Source: CBDDIP01 sp965229005 (GTDB lineage: Bacteria; Actinomycetota; Acidimicrobiia; Acidimicrobiales; Ilumatobacteraceae). From it: a DNA stretch of 64,000 nucleotides. Of the stretch, positions 54,952 to 63,928 are shown one piece after another. A program made the position numbers and the translations under genes. The notes beneath the pieces are model-generated. The model made no database searches and had not been told where the DNA came from. It saw only the letters and a list, made by a program, of their open reading frames with translations. The stretch's first letter is position 1. Each line of letters opens with the position of its first letter. Where the stretch lies: contig CBDDIP010000002.1 in assembly GCA_965229005.1 (NCBI GenBank), forward strand, positions 2,108,001 to 2,172,000, written 5' to 3'.

Positions 54952-55722
54952 TCATCCGAACTTCGGTGCGCGCTTCTCGACGAAGGCACGGAACGCCTCG
55001 GCGGTGTCCGCACTGGCGGCGATGCGCAGGTGCCGCTCGGCCTCGTAGTCGACGAAGTCGGCCAACCCGATGCGCTCGGCGACGACGTAGTGCTCCTTCA
55101 ACCCGCGCAGCGCGGTCGGCGACTTGGTCAGCAGCGCAGCGACGAGCGCTTCGGTGTCGGCGCGGAACGTGTCGTCGGCGAACGTCCTGGCGACCAGCCC
55201 GATGCGCAACGCTTCCTCGGCATCCACCTTGCGCGGCAGGAACGACAGGTCGCGAGCGCGAGACGCACCGATCAGCCGGGGGAGCGACCAGGGGATGGCC
55301 ATGTCGCCGGCAACGGCGACATCGAGGAAGGCGGTGTTCAACTTGGCCGACGCCGTCATCACGCGCAGGTCGCAGGCCAACGCCCAGCCGAGACCGGCGC
55401 CGGCGCACGCACCGTTGATCGCTGCCACGGTGACGGCCGGTATCTCGTGGAGGAGCGTGGTCACCTTGAACTCGCGAGCTGTCAGCCGTTCGTCGCTGCC
55501 CCCACTGGTGAAGTGCTTCAGGTCGGCGCCGGGGCAGAAGGCTCGACCCTCACCGGTCAGCAGCAGCACGCGCACGGACGGGTCCGCTGCAGCGAGCTCC
55601 AGTGCCTCGCGTGCCTCGCGCACCATCCGGTTGGTCATCCCGTTCATGGCCTCGGGTCGATCCAGGGTCAGGCGCGCCAGCCCACCGTCGACCTCGTAGC
55701 GCAGCGTCTCGAACTCGCTCAT
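54952..55722 (-). CDS. Enoyl-CoA hydratase/isomerase family protein
   Basis: 256-aa crotonase-fold enzyme: LARLTLDRPEAMNGMTNRMV, ADPSVRVLLLTGEGRAFCPG, ADLKHF (oxyanion region), IPAVTVAAINGACAGAGLGW and ALACDLRVMTASAKLNTAFL. A Glu at the usual second catalytic position is not obvious (SLPRLIGASRARDLSFL). The start overlaps the upstream paralogue by 4 bp. The pair probably works in a fatty-acid or aromatic-CoA pathway. Confidence 0.88.
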   Translation of the reverse strand: MSEFETLRYEVDGGLARLTLDRPEAMNGMTNRMVREAREALELAAADPSVRVLLLTGEGRAFCPGADLKHFTSGGSDERLTAREFKVTTLLHEIPAVTVAAINGACAGAGLGWALACDLRVMTASAKLNTAFLDVAVAGDMAIPWSLPRLIGASRARDLSFLPRKVDAEEALRIGLVARTFADDTFRADTEALVAALLTKSPTALRGLKEHYVVAERIGLADFVDYEAERHLRIAASADTAEAFRAFVEKRAPKFG

Positions 55723-56522
55723 GAGCCGGTCCCCGGGGAGGACAGACGCGGGAACACCGGCGCACGCTTCTCCAGCAGCGCTGCCGCGCCCTCCTTGGCG
55801 TCGATGCGGTCGAGCGCGGCGTACTGCGCCTCGTCCACCTCGTCGAGCGCTTCCGGATAGCCGATGCCGGCGTGTCGGTAGACGAGCCGTTTCGTGTCGG
55901 CCATCGACGCCGGCGACACGTTCGCGGCGAGGTCAGCAACGTAGCGATGCGCCGCCGCGAGCAGGTCATCCGGCTCGACGACGGCTTGGACGAGCCCCAG
56001 ACGGTGCGCCTCCGTGGCATCGATCTTGCGCGACGACCACAGGAGGTCGAGGGCCGCGCCGCTGCCGATCAGTCTCGGCAGCGCCCACGTCATGCCGTGC
56101 TCGGCGATCAACCCGCGTTTGGAGAAGATGGTCACGAACGAACCGGCGCTGGAGCAGATGCGGATGTCGCTCATCGTGGCCAGCACGAACCCGCCGCCGG
56201 CGGCGACGCCGTTGACCGCGGCGATGATCGGTTTGGGCACCTCGAGCAACCAGGTGAACATGCCCGGCACCTCGTCGGTGCGCTGACGAGACGACGACCC
56301 GGCCGTTGCCGTCGCCCCGAGGACCGCGGCGTCGAGGCCCGAGCAGAACCCGCGGCCGGCACCGGTGATGACGATGCCGACGACGCGTGGATCGGCGGCC
56401 GCGGCGTCGACGGCCTCACGGAGCTCACGCAGCATGCCCATCGTCAACGCGTTGAGCTTGTCCGGACGATCGAGCGTGATCGTCGCCACCGGATCGTCGA
56501 CCTCGTAGCGGACCTCGGACAT
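55719..56522 (-). CDS. Enoyl-CoA hydratase/isomerase family protein
   Basis: 267-aa crotonase-fold paralogue: VATITLDRPDKLNALTMGML, DPRVVGIVITGAGRGFCSGL, VPKPIIAAVNGVAAGGGFVL, ATMSDIRICSSAGSFVTIFS, KRGLIAEHGMTWALPRLIGS. A GGGGGGA Shine-Dalgarno precedes the ATG at 56522, making it the first gene of the ECH-ECH-VOC unit, 76 bp after the GH78 gene. Mechanism (hydration, isomerisation or hydrolysis) cannot be read. Confidence 0.9.
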   Translation of the reverse strand: MSEVRYEVDDPVATITLDRPDKLNALTMGMLRELREAVDAAAADPRVVGIVITGAGRGFCSGLDAAVLGATATAGSSSRQRTDEVPGMFTWLLEVPKPIIAAVNGVAAGGGFVLATMSDIRICSSAGSFVTIFSKRGLIAEHGMTWALPRLIGSGAALDLLWSSRKIDATEAHRLGLVQAVVEPDDLLAAAHRYVADLAANVSPASMADTKRLVYRHAGIGYPEALDEVDEAQYAALDRIDAKEGAAALLEKRAPVFPRLSSPGTGS

Positions 56523-56597
56523 GTCATCCCCCCATCGACGTGTGCGCCCCGACAGTAGGTCGACGTCGAAGCGCGCATCCGGTCGAGGGAACGCGGA

Positions 56598-59213
56598 TCA
56601 GGGGCCGGGGTTCCAGCGCTTGTCGCGCCACGTGGCGACGGTCTCGTCGCTGACGTCGTACGTCCACTCGTGACGGCCCGAGCCGACCTCGATCGGCGTC
56701 ACCAGATCATCGGCGACGCCCGGCCGGGTGATCGTCGCCGATGAGTTCGGCGGCACGGCGACGGCCAACGTCATGCGCGTGCCCGCCAACGACCAGCTGC
56801 AGGACGCGCGCCCGTACGGCGTCCTCAGCTCGGCGGTCGCCGCGGTGACGCCGGGACCGGGCACGGGTGCCACCCGGATGCGCCGGTAGCCGGGCTCCGC
56901 CGGTGCGAGGCCGCCGATCACGTGGTGCATCCAGTCGGCAACGGCACCGAACGCGTAGTGGTTGAAGGACGTCATCTCGCCGGGGTTGATCGACCCGTCG
57001 GGCAGCATGCTGTCCCACCGCTCCCACACGGTCGTTGCTCCGGCGAGCACCGAGTACAGCCACGACGGCCGCCGCGTCTGGGTGATCAACCGGTACGCGT
57101 TGCTCGTCTCGCCGCTTCTCGTCAGCGCCGGCAGGGCGACGGGGGTGCCGAGGAAGCCGGTCGTGATCACCCACCGCCACTCGGCGACGCATCGAACGAG
57201 GCTCGCGCTGACGCGCTCGCGTACGTCGAGCTCCTCGATCAGACCGAACTCCAGCGCGAGGGCGTAGGCGGTGACCGTGTCGGACATCAACCGACCATGG
57301 GGCGTGAGGTACTCGAGCCGGAACGCGGCGCGCACCTCCGCGGCGAGCACGCCGTACGACTGCTGGGCATCGAGCTCGCCGAGCAGCCCGGCGACATCGC
57401 TGACGATCTGCGCCGAACGGGCGAAGTAGGCGGTGGCGACGAGCTTGCTGTCGGTCCTGCCGAGGAACGGCGCATCCGGCGGTGCGTTGGGGTCGAGCCA
57501 GTCGCCGAGCTGGATGCCGGCGTTCCACACACGTCCCGGCCCGGCGTCGCGGACGATGAAGTCGACCCAGGCGCACATCGCGTCGAACATCTGGCGAAGC
57601 ACGCCGACATCTCCGTACGCGGTGTGCAGCGCCTGCGGCACCACGGTCACCGCGTCGCTCCACCCGGCCGTGTAGTTCAGGAACAGCGGCTCCACCCCCG
57701 GGATGACGACCGGCACGGTGCCGTCGGGCCGCTGTTCGACGCGAAGGTCGTCGAGCCAGTTGCCGAGCATGCCGCGCACGTCGTAGAGGTACGCCGCAGT
57801 CGGCGCGAACACCTGCAGGTCGCCGGTCCAGCCGAGCCGCTCGTCGCGCTGGGGGCAGTCGGTGGGCACGTCGAGGAAGTTGCCGCGCATGCCCCAGACG
57901 ACGTTCTCGTGCAAACGGTCGAGCAGCTCGTGGTCGCACGTGAACGTGCCGGTGCGCTCCATGTCGGTGTGGACGACAACGGCGACGACGTCGGCGGGGT
58001 CGAGGTCGCCGGGCCACCCCTCGACCTCGGCGTAGCGGAAGCCGTGGAAGGTGAACTCCGGCTCCCAGGTCTCCGGTCCGTCGCCGCGCAGCGTCCACCG
58101 ATCGGTCGCCTGCGCGTTGCGCAGCGTGCGGTAGCCCGGCTCGCCGTGCTCCAGCACCTCGGCGTGGCGCAGGACGATCGTCGTGCCAGCCGTTCCGTTG
58201 GCGGTGAGACGCAAGCGTCCCACCAGGTTCTGGCCGAAATCGAGGACCGTGCGTCCGGCCGGCGTGGTGAGCACCTCCCGCACGGCGACGGTCTCGATGC
58301 GCCGCACCGGTGGGCCGGGTCGGGCGACGAGTGCACCGACCTGCGGTGCGAAGCGCTCTGCCGCGATCCACGCGGCATCGTCGAACCCCGCGCGATCCCA
58401 GCCGTCCTGCTCGAGACGGGCGTCGTACGTCTCGCCCTGGTAGAGGTCGGCGGTGACGAACGGGCCGGTGGACGTGCGCCACTGCTCGTCCGTGACGATG
58501 CGCTCGACGGTGCCATCGTCGTACTCGATCTCCAACTGGGCGAGCAGGCCGAGGCGTTCGCCGTACCAGTTGCGCTTCATGTCCCAGCGCAGGTGGCCGC
58601 GCCACCAGCCGTCGGCGAGCACGGCCCCGAGCGCGTTGCCACCATCGACCAGCAGTGCGGTGACGTCGTGCACCTCGTAGCGCAAGCGGTGGTGGTAGCT
58701 CGACCATCCCGGTGCCAGCACGTGATCGCCGACGACGCTGCCGTTCAGGTGGATGCGATGCACGCCGGCAGACGTGACGTACAGGCGAGCCTGCTCGACG
58801 TTGCGACCGGAGGACACGAACTCGCAACGGAGGAACGCCGGCGGCGACATGGCGTCGAGCGGGTCGATGTGCGCCGGCGTGATCCAGGACGCCGACCAAT
58901 CGGACTCGTCGAACAGCCCGGCCTCGACGTGCAGTGGTTCGCTCCACGGTGAATCGTCGCCGCCGTCACCCCACACGCGGACGCGCACCGACGCTCGCCG
59001 GCGCGAGACGAGCGGCGTCGCCGGCCACGGGACGAGCACCGAATCGTCGCTGTCGATCCGGCCGGAGCCGACGCCGTCGACCTCCACCTCGTAGGCCGCC
59101 TGCCGCCACGACGGCGCATCCGTCACCGTGATCCACGACAGCCGCGGCGAACGCTCGCCGATGCCGAGCGAGTCGTCGCGACGGTGTTCGACGTGCAGAT
59201 CGAGCACCTTCAT
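56598..59213 (-). CDS. GH78 alpha-L-rhamnosidase
   Basis: 871-aa GH78 enzyme. Order: N-terminal beta domains with DWSASWITPAHIDPLDAMSP, the jelly-roll LYVTSAGVHRIHLNGSVVGD, APGWSSYHHRLRYEVHDVTA, then the (alpha/alpha)6 catalytic domain with VWGMRGNFLDVPTDCPQRDE and RLGWTGDLQVF (acidic cluster of the active site), WSDAVTVVPQALHTAYGDVG and TSFNHYAFGAVADWMHHVIG. No signal peptide is visible, so it probably acts in the cytoplasm on imported rhamnosides. It overlaps the FMN-oxidase gene by 4 bp and is last in the rhamnose operon. Confidence 0.92.
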   Translation of the reverse strand: MKVLDLHVEHRRDDSLGIGERSPRLSWITVTDAPSWRQAAYEVEVDGVGSGRIDSDDSVLVPWPATPLVSRRRASVRVRVWGDGGDDSPWSEPLHVEAGLFDESDWSASWITPAHIDPLDAMSPPAFLRCEFVSSGRNVEQARLYVTSAGVHRIHLNGSVVGDHVLAPGWSSYHHRLRYEVHDVTALLVDGGNALGAVLADGWWRGHLRWDMKRNWYGERLGLLAQLEIEYDDGTVERIVTDEQWRTSTGPFVTADLYQGETYDARLEQDGWDRAGFDDAAWIAAERFAPQVGALVARPGPPVRRIETVAVREVLTTPAGRTVLDFGQNLVGRLRLTANGTAGTTIVLRHAEVLEHGEPGYRTLRNAQATDRWTLRGDGPETWEPEFTFHGFRYAEVEGWPGDLDPADVVAVVVHTDMERTGTFTCDHELLDRLHENVVWGMRGNFLDVPTDCPQRDERLGWTGDLQVFAPTAAYLYDVRGMLGNWLDDLRVEQRPDGTVPVVIPGVEPLFLNYTAGWSDAVTVVPQALHTAYGDVGVLRQMFDAMCAWVDFIVRDAGPGRVWNAGIQLGDWLDPNAPPDAPFLGRTDSKLVATAYFARSAQIVSDVAGLLGELDAQQSYGVLAAEVRAAFRLEYLTPHGRLMSDTVTAYALALEFGLIEELDVRERVSASLVRCVAEWRWVITTGFLGTPVALPALTRSGETSNAYRLITQTRRPSWLYSVLAGATTVWERWDSMLPDGSINPGEMTSFNHYAFGAVADWMHHVIGGLAPAEPGYRRIRVAPVPGPGVTAATAELRTPYGRASCSWSLAGTRMTLAVAVPPNSSATITRPGVADDLVTPIEVGSGRHEWTYDVSDETVATWRDKRWNPGP

Positions 59214-60460
59214 CGGTCGCCTCCACGTGCGGCGGGTGCGAGCAGCGTCGGGTCGAGCGCGCCGATCGACTCGGCGCCGATCAGCGTCATCGTGCGCGCC
59301 ACGTCGGCGCGGAACCACTCGAGGACGCGGTCGACGCCGCGCTCGCCGCCGGCGCCGAGGCCGTAGAGGTAGGCGCGCCCGGCCATGCACCACGACGCAC
59401 CCGCGGCGATCGCCTTGACGATGTCGCTGCCGCGGCGGACGCCGCCGTCGCACACGATCTCGGTCTGTCCCCCGATCGCGTCGGCGACGGGCGCAACGAG
59501 CGAGAAGGGCGCCGGCGATCCGTCGAGCTGGCGGCCGCCGTGGTTGGAGAGGATGACGGCGTCGACGCCGGAACGCGCAGCGATCGTCGCGTCCTCGACC
59601 GATTGGATGCCCTTGACGAGCAGCTTCCCGTCCCAGACGGAGCGCAACCAGGCGATGTCGTCCCACGACAGCGCGGGATCGAACTGCGTGCTGACGTACG
59701 ACGACAGGTCGACGGGCGAGGCGCCATCGCCGACCGATCGCCCGACGACGTTGGCGAACCTGATCGGCTCGTTGCGCAGGAACGCGAGCGTCCACGCGGG
59801 GTGCAGCGCGCCGTCGACGAAGGTCGACGGGCCGATGGTCGGCGGGAGTGCGAAGCCTCGCCGAACGTCGCGCTCGCGCCTGCCGAGCACGGCCGTGTCG
59901 ACCGTGAGCATGAGCGCCTCGTAATCGCACGCGGCCGCGCGAGCGATCATCTCCTCGACCAGCCCGCGGTCGCGCCAGGCGTAGACCTGGAACCAGAGCC
60001 GGCCGCTGCTGACGGCGCGCACGTCCTCGATCGAGCGGGTGCTCAGGGTGGACAGCGTGTAGGGCAGGCCGGCGCGCTCAGCGGCGCGGGCCACGGCCAG
60101 CTCGCCCTGCGGATCAGCGATGCGAGTGAAGCCGGTGGGGGACAGTGCCAGTGGATACGGGACTCGCTGCCCGAGCACCGTGGTCGACGTGTCGATCGAT
60201 GTCAGCCCGCGCAGCACGCGCGGGTTGAACGACGTCTCGGCAAACGCGTCGGTGTTCGCTCGCAGCGTTCGCTCGTCCTCGGCGCCACCGTCGATGTAGT
60301 CGAAGACGCCTCCGGGCAGCCGTCGCTTGGCGAGCAGGCGGAGATCGGCGACGGAAGCGGTGCGCGCGAGACGTCGCTCGACGAGGTTCGTCTCGACGCG
60401 GCCGAAGCGCACCACCGAGCGCAAGGCCGACGGGACGAGCCGGGTCAGGGGGTTGGACAT
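59210..60460 (-). CDS. FMN-dependent L-2-hydroxyacid oxidase/dehydrogenase (lactate type)
   Basis: 416-aa TIM-barrel flavoprotein of the L-lactate dehydrogenase / glycolate oxidase family. Conserved: FDYIDGGAEDERTLRANTDA, TVLGQRVPYPLALSPTGFTR, KLLVKGIQSVEDATIAARSG (active-site Lys), VDAVILSNHGGRQLDGSPAP (SNHGGRQ, catalytic His and Arg), IVCDGGVRRGSDIVKAIAAG. It sits between rhaB and GH78, where converting the L-lactate made by RhaEW to pyruvate is the natural job. Overlaps rhaB by 16 bp and GH78 by 4 bp. Confidence 0.92.
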   Translation of the reverse strand: MSNPLTRLVPSALRSVVRFGRVETNLVERRLARTASVADLRLLAKRRLPGGVFDYIDGGAEDERTLRANTDAFAETSFNPRVLRGLTSIDTSTTVLGQRVPYPLALSPTGFTRIADPQGELAVARAAERAGLPYTLSTLSTRSIEDVRAVSSGRLWFQVYAWRDRGLVEEMIARAAACDYEALMLTVDTAVLGRRERDVRRGFALPPTIGPSTFVDGALHPAWTLAFLRNEPIRFANVVGRSVGDGASPVDLSSYVSTQFDPALSWDDIAWLRSVWDGKLLVKGIQSVEDATIAARSGVDAVILSNHGGRQLDGSPAPFSLVAPVADAIGGQTEIVCDGGVRRGSDIVKAIAAGASWCMAGRAYLYGLGAGGERGVDRVLEWFRADVARTMTLIGAESIGALDPTLLAPAARGGDR

Positions 60461-61869
60461 GGCTCGTACCTTCGCAGTTCGGTGGATGCGGCAACGACGG
60501 CACGGAGCGCTTCCAGGGTGCCGGCGATGGCACCAATGGCTCGTGCCTGGACGAGCACGTTGCCGAAGGCAGTCGCCTCGACGGGCCCGGCGACGACGGG
60601 GAGGCCGGTGGCGTCAGCGGTGAGCTGGCAGAGCAGCTCGTTCTGCGATCCGCCGCCGACGATGTGGATCGTGCTCACCCGCTGGCCGCTGATCTCCGTC
60701 GCCGCCGCGATCGTTCGCGCGTAGCCGAGCGCGAGCGAGTCGATGATGCACCGGACGATCGCCGTGGGAGTCAGGTGATCCTCGTTCACGGCCGCAGCGA
60801 TGCGAGCGGGCATGTCGCCGGGCGCGATGAAGCGCTCGTCATCGACGTCGAACGTCGGGCCGCCGGGTGCGATCGCCGCAGCCGCGGCGAGCAGCTCGTG
60901 GAGGTCCGGTGCGGCACCCGCCTCCGCCCATGTCCGCATCGATTCCTGCAGCAACCACAGCCCGCCGACGTTGCGCAGGAACCTGGTTCGACCGTCGACG
61001 CCGCCCTCGTTGGTGAAGCCTGCATCGAACGCTGCCGGCACGACGATGGGCTGGTCGAGCTCGAGGCCGACCAACGACCAGGTGCCGCTGACGACGTCGG
61101 CGACGTCGCGCCCGACGGCGGGCACACCGACGAACGCCGACGCGGTGTCGTGCGACCCGACGGTGGTGACGACCGTCGAGGCGTGCATCCCGAGGCGGCT
61201 CGCGATGGCCGGCAGCAGCTGGCCGCGCACGTGGCCCGGGCGATCGATCGGCGGCAGCATCGCCGGCGCGATGCCGAGGTCGCGCAGGAGCGAGGAGGAC
61301 CACTGCCCGGTCGTGATGTCGACGAGGCCGGTCGTGGTCGCGTTCGTGTGCTCGGTTCCCAGCTCGCCCGTCAGCCAGTACGCGATCAGGTCGGGGAGCA
61401 GCACGACGTGCGCCGCGGAGCTCCACAGCGGTCCGTTCTGCTCTGCCGCCAGCTGGTAGATCGTGTTGAAGGGCAGGAACTGCAGCCCGTTGATGGCGAA
61501 CAGCGCGGCACGGTCGACGGCGGTGTGGACCCGCTCGACGGCCTCGGTCGTGCGCGGGTCGCGGTGCGACACGGGCTCGGCGAGCAGCCGTTGGTCGGCG
61601 TCGAGGAGCCCGTAGTCGACCGCCCAGGTGTCGATGCCGATCGAGGCGACGTCGGGGTGACGCTCGGCAAGGAGCGCGAGGCCGTGGAGGACCTGTTCGA
61701 ACAGCTCGGTGACGTTCCAGCGCAGGTGCCCGTCGACCTCCGTCGCACCGTTCGGGAAGCGGTGGACCGGTTCGAGCGTGACGCGTCCGGCGTCGACGAT
61801 CCCCGCCATGACCCGGCCGCCGGAGGCGCCGATGTCGACCGCGGCGACGACGTGTGGGAGCACGATCAC
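60445..61869 (-). CDS. rhaB: Rhamnulokinase
   Basis: 474-aa FGGY-family kinase that phosphorylates L-rhamnulose at O1. N-terminal VAAVDIGASGGRVMAGIVDA (ATP-binding DIGASxGR), GIDTWAVDYGLLDADQRLLA, VSHRDPRTTEAVERVHTAVD, NTIYQLAAEQNG, VTTVGSHDTASAFVGVPAVG and the C-terminal IHIVGGGSQNELLCQLTADA match RhaB in order. Start is one of two nearby GTGs (61869 or 61863), 10-16 bp after the RhaEW stop. Fits the rhaI-rhaEW-rhaB-oxidase-GH78 operon. Confidence 0.9.
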   Translation of the reverse strand: MIVLPHVVAAVDIGASGGRVMAGIVDAGRVTLEPVHRFPNGATEVDGHLRWNVTELFEQVLHGLALLAERHPDVASIGIDTWAVDYGLLDADQRLLAEPVSHRDPRTTEAVERVHTAVDRAALFAINGLQFLPFNTIYQLAAEQNGPLWSSAAHVVLLPDLIAYWLTGELGTEHTNATTTGLVDITTGQWSSSLLRDLGIAPAMLPPIDRPGHVRGQLLPAIASRLGMHASTVVTTVGSHDTASAFVGVPAVGRDVADVVSGTWSLVGLELDQPIVVPAAFDAGFTNEGGVDGRTRFLRNVGGLWLLQESMRTWAEAGAAPDLHELLAAAAAIAPGGPTFDVDDERFIAPGDMPARIAAAVNEDHLTPTAIVRCIIDSLALGYARTIAAATEISGQRVSTIHIVGGGSQNELLCQLTADATGLPVVAGPVEATAFGNVLVQARAIGAIAGTLEALRAVVAASTELRRYEPCPTP

Positions 61870-61879
61870 CGTCCCACGA

Positions 61880-63928
61880 CTAGCGCAGGAACGCCGCGGC
61901 GACGCCCGCATCCACGGGCACGTGCAGGCCGGTGGTGTGGCTGAACGCGTCGGACGTGATCGCGGCAACGGCGTTGGCGACGTGCTCGGGCAGCACCTCT
62001 CGCTTGAGCAGCGTGCGCTTGGCGTAGAACGCGCCCAGCTCGTCCTCGGGCACGCCGTACACGGCGGCGCGTTGCGCGCCCCAACCGCCGGCGAAGATCC
62101 CGCTGCCGCGCACGACGCCGTCGGGGTTGATCCCGTTGACCTTGATGCCGTGCTCGCCGAGCTCCGCGGCCAACAGGCGAACCTGATGCGCCTGGTCGGC
62201 CTTCGCCGAGCTGTAGGCGATGTTCGCCGGGCCGGCGAAGACCGCGTTCTTCGACGAGATGTAGACGATGTCGCCACCGAACCCCTGGGCGATCAGCGTC
62301 GATGCCGTTGCCTGGGAGACGAGGAAGCTGCCCTTGGCCAGGACGTCGTGGAGCAGGTCCCACTCGTCCTCGGTGGTCTCGGCGAGCGACTTCGAGATCG
62401 ACAGGCCTGCGTTGTTGACGACCAGGTCGATGCCGCCGAAGGCGAGGATTGCCGCGTCGACGGCCGCACGGACGCGCTCGGCGTCGGCGACGTCGACGGC
62501 CACACCGATGGCGACGTCCGTCGATCCGATCTCTGCGGCGGCCTGCAGCGCGCCGTCCTCGCTGAGGTCGGCGACGACGACGCAGGCGCCCTCCGCGGCG
62601 AGCCGTGTGGCGATCGCCTTGCCGATGCCGCTGGCCGCGCCCGTGACGAACGCGATCCGCCCGGCGTGCGAGCGAGGCTTCGGCATGCGCTGCAGCTTGG
62701 CCTCCTCCAACGCCCAGTACTCGATGCGGAACTTCTCGGCTTCGTCGATCGGCGCGTAGGTGGAGATCGCTTCGGCACCGCGCATCACGTTGATCGCGTT
62801 GACGTAGAACTCACCGGCGACGCGAGCGGTCTGCTTGTCCTTGCCGTAGGAGAACATGCCGACACCGGGAACGAGCACGATCGCCGGGTCGGCACCGCGC
62901 ATCGCGGGGGAGTCCGGCGTGGCGTTGCGCTCGTAGTAGGCGCGATATTCGTCGCGATACGCGGTGTGCAGCTCAGCCAGCCGGGCGACGAGCTCCGCGA
63001 TCGATGCGTCCGGCGGGAGGTCGAGCACGAGTGGTCGCACCTTGGTGCGGATGAAGTGATCGGGGCACGAGGTGCCGAGCGCAGCGAGCCGCGGCATCTC
63101 CTCCGCGGCCAGGAACTCGAGCACCTCGTCGCTGTCGGTGAAGTGACCGATCAGGGCGCGGCCGTTGGCGACCGCGTCGGCGGAGGCGATCGCCCGGACG
63201 TGCGGAGCCAGCGCCGCGGCGCGAGCCCGACGCTCGTCGAGTGGGAGCGGCAAGCGTGCGGCAACCGCCGGGCCGAACGGCTCGGCGCGGCCGTGGCGTT
63301 CGATGTGCTCGGCGGCCGTGCGGATCATCCACAGCGAGTTGGCCTCGGCCTCGTCGCTGGTCGCGCCCCAGGCCGTGATCCCGTGGCCGCCGAGCACGAC
63401 GCCGATCGTGTCGGGGTTGCTCGCGTGGATCTCGGCGATGTCGAGCCCGAGCTGAAAGCCCGGCCGGCGCCACGGCACCCACGCCACGCGTCCACCGAAG
63501 ATCTCCTTCGTCAACTGCTCGCCGTCGACCGCGGCGGCGATGGCGATGCCGCTGTCGGGGTGGAGGTGGTCGACGTGCGCGGCGGCAACGAGCCCGTGCA
63601 TCGCCGTGTCGATCGACGGTGCGGCGCCTCCCTTGCCGTGGCAGCAGAAGTCGAACGCGGCGACCATCTCGTCCTCGCGCTCCGGGCCGGGGTAGACGCC
63701 GACGAGTGCGCGCAGCCGGTCGAGCCGGAGGACGGACAAGCCGGCCTCGTCGAGCGTGCCGAGGTCGCCACCGGATCCCTTCACCCACATCAGCTCCACC
63801 GACTCGCCGGTGACCGGGTCGACATCGGTGCCCTTCGCGGAGGTGTTGCCGCCGGCGAAGTTGGTGTTGCGCTTGTCGGCGCCGAGTCGGTGCGAGCGGT
63901 CGAGCAACTGGCGAACGGTGTCGATCAC
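61880..63928 (-). CDS. rhaEW: Bifunctional rhamnulose-1-phosphate aldolase / L-lactaldehyde dehydrogenase
   Basis: 682-aa fusion. The N-terminal class II aldolase half (about residues 1-430) includes NTNFAGGNTSAKGTDVDPVT, AHVDHLHPDSGIAIAAAVDG (metal His) and GVVLGGHGITAWGATSDEAE. The C-terminal short-chain dehydrogenase half (about 430-682) has GRIAFVTGAASGIGKAIATR (nucleotide loop), LVVNNAGLSISKSLAETTED, YISSKNAVFAGPANIAYSSA and K in SSAKADQ. It cleaves L-rhamnulose-1-P to DHAP and L-lactaldehyde and oxidises the aldehyde to L-lactate. GTG 63928 overlaps the rhaI stop by 4 bp (GTGA), chosen over GTG 63937. Confidence 0.9.
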   Translation of the reverse strand: MIDTVRQLLDRSHRLGADKRNTNFAGGNTSAKGTDVDPVTGESVELMWVKGSGGDLGTLDEAGLSVLRLDRLRALVGVYPGPEREDEMVAAFDFCCHGKGGAAPSIDTAMHGLVAAAHVDHLHPDSGIAIAAAVDGEQLTKEIFGGRVAWVPWRRPGFQLGLDIAEIHASNPDTIGVVLGGHGITAWGATSDEAEANSLWMIRTAAEHIERHGRAEPFGPAVAARLPLPLDERRARAAALAPHVRAIASADAVANGRALIGHFTDSDEVLEFLAAEEMPRLAALGTSCPDHFIRTKVRPLVLDLPPDASIAELVARLAELHTAYRDEYRAYYERNATPDSPAMRGADPAIVLVPGVGMFSYGKDKQTARVAGEFYVNAINVMRGAEAISTYAPIDEAEKFRIEYWALEEAKLQRMPKPRSHAGRIAFVTGAASGIGKAIATRLAAEGACVVVADLSEDGALQAAAEIGSTDVAIGVAVDVADAERVRAAVDAAILAFGGIDLVVNNAGLSISKSLAETTEDEWDLLHDVLAKGSFLVSQATASTLIAQGFGGDIVYISSKNAVFAGPANIAYSSAKADQAHQVRLLAAELGEHGIKVNGINPDGVVRGSGIFAGGWGAQRAAVYGVPEDELGAFYAKRTLLKREVLPEHVANAVAAITSDAFSHTTGLHVPVDAGVAAAFLR

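Noticed and set aside
56922..58952. Long open frame opposite the GH78 gene
   Set aside because: Shadow of the rhamnosidase with biased composition.
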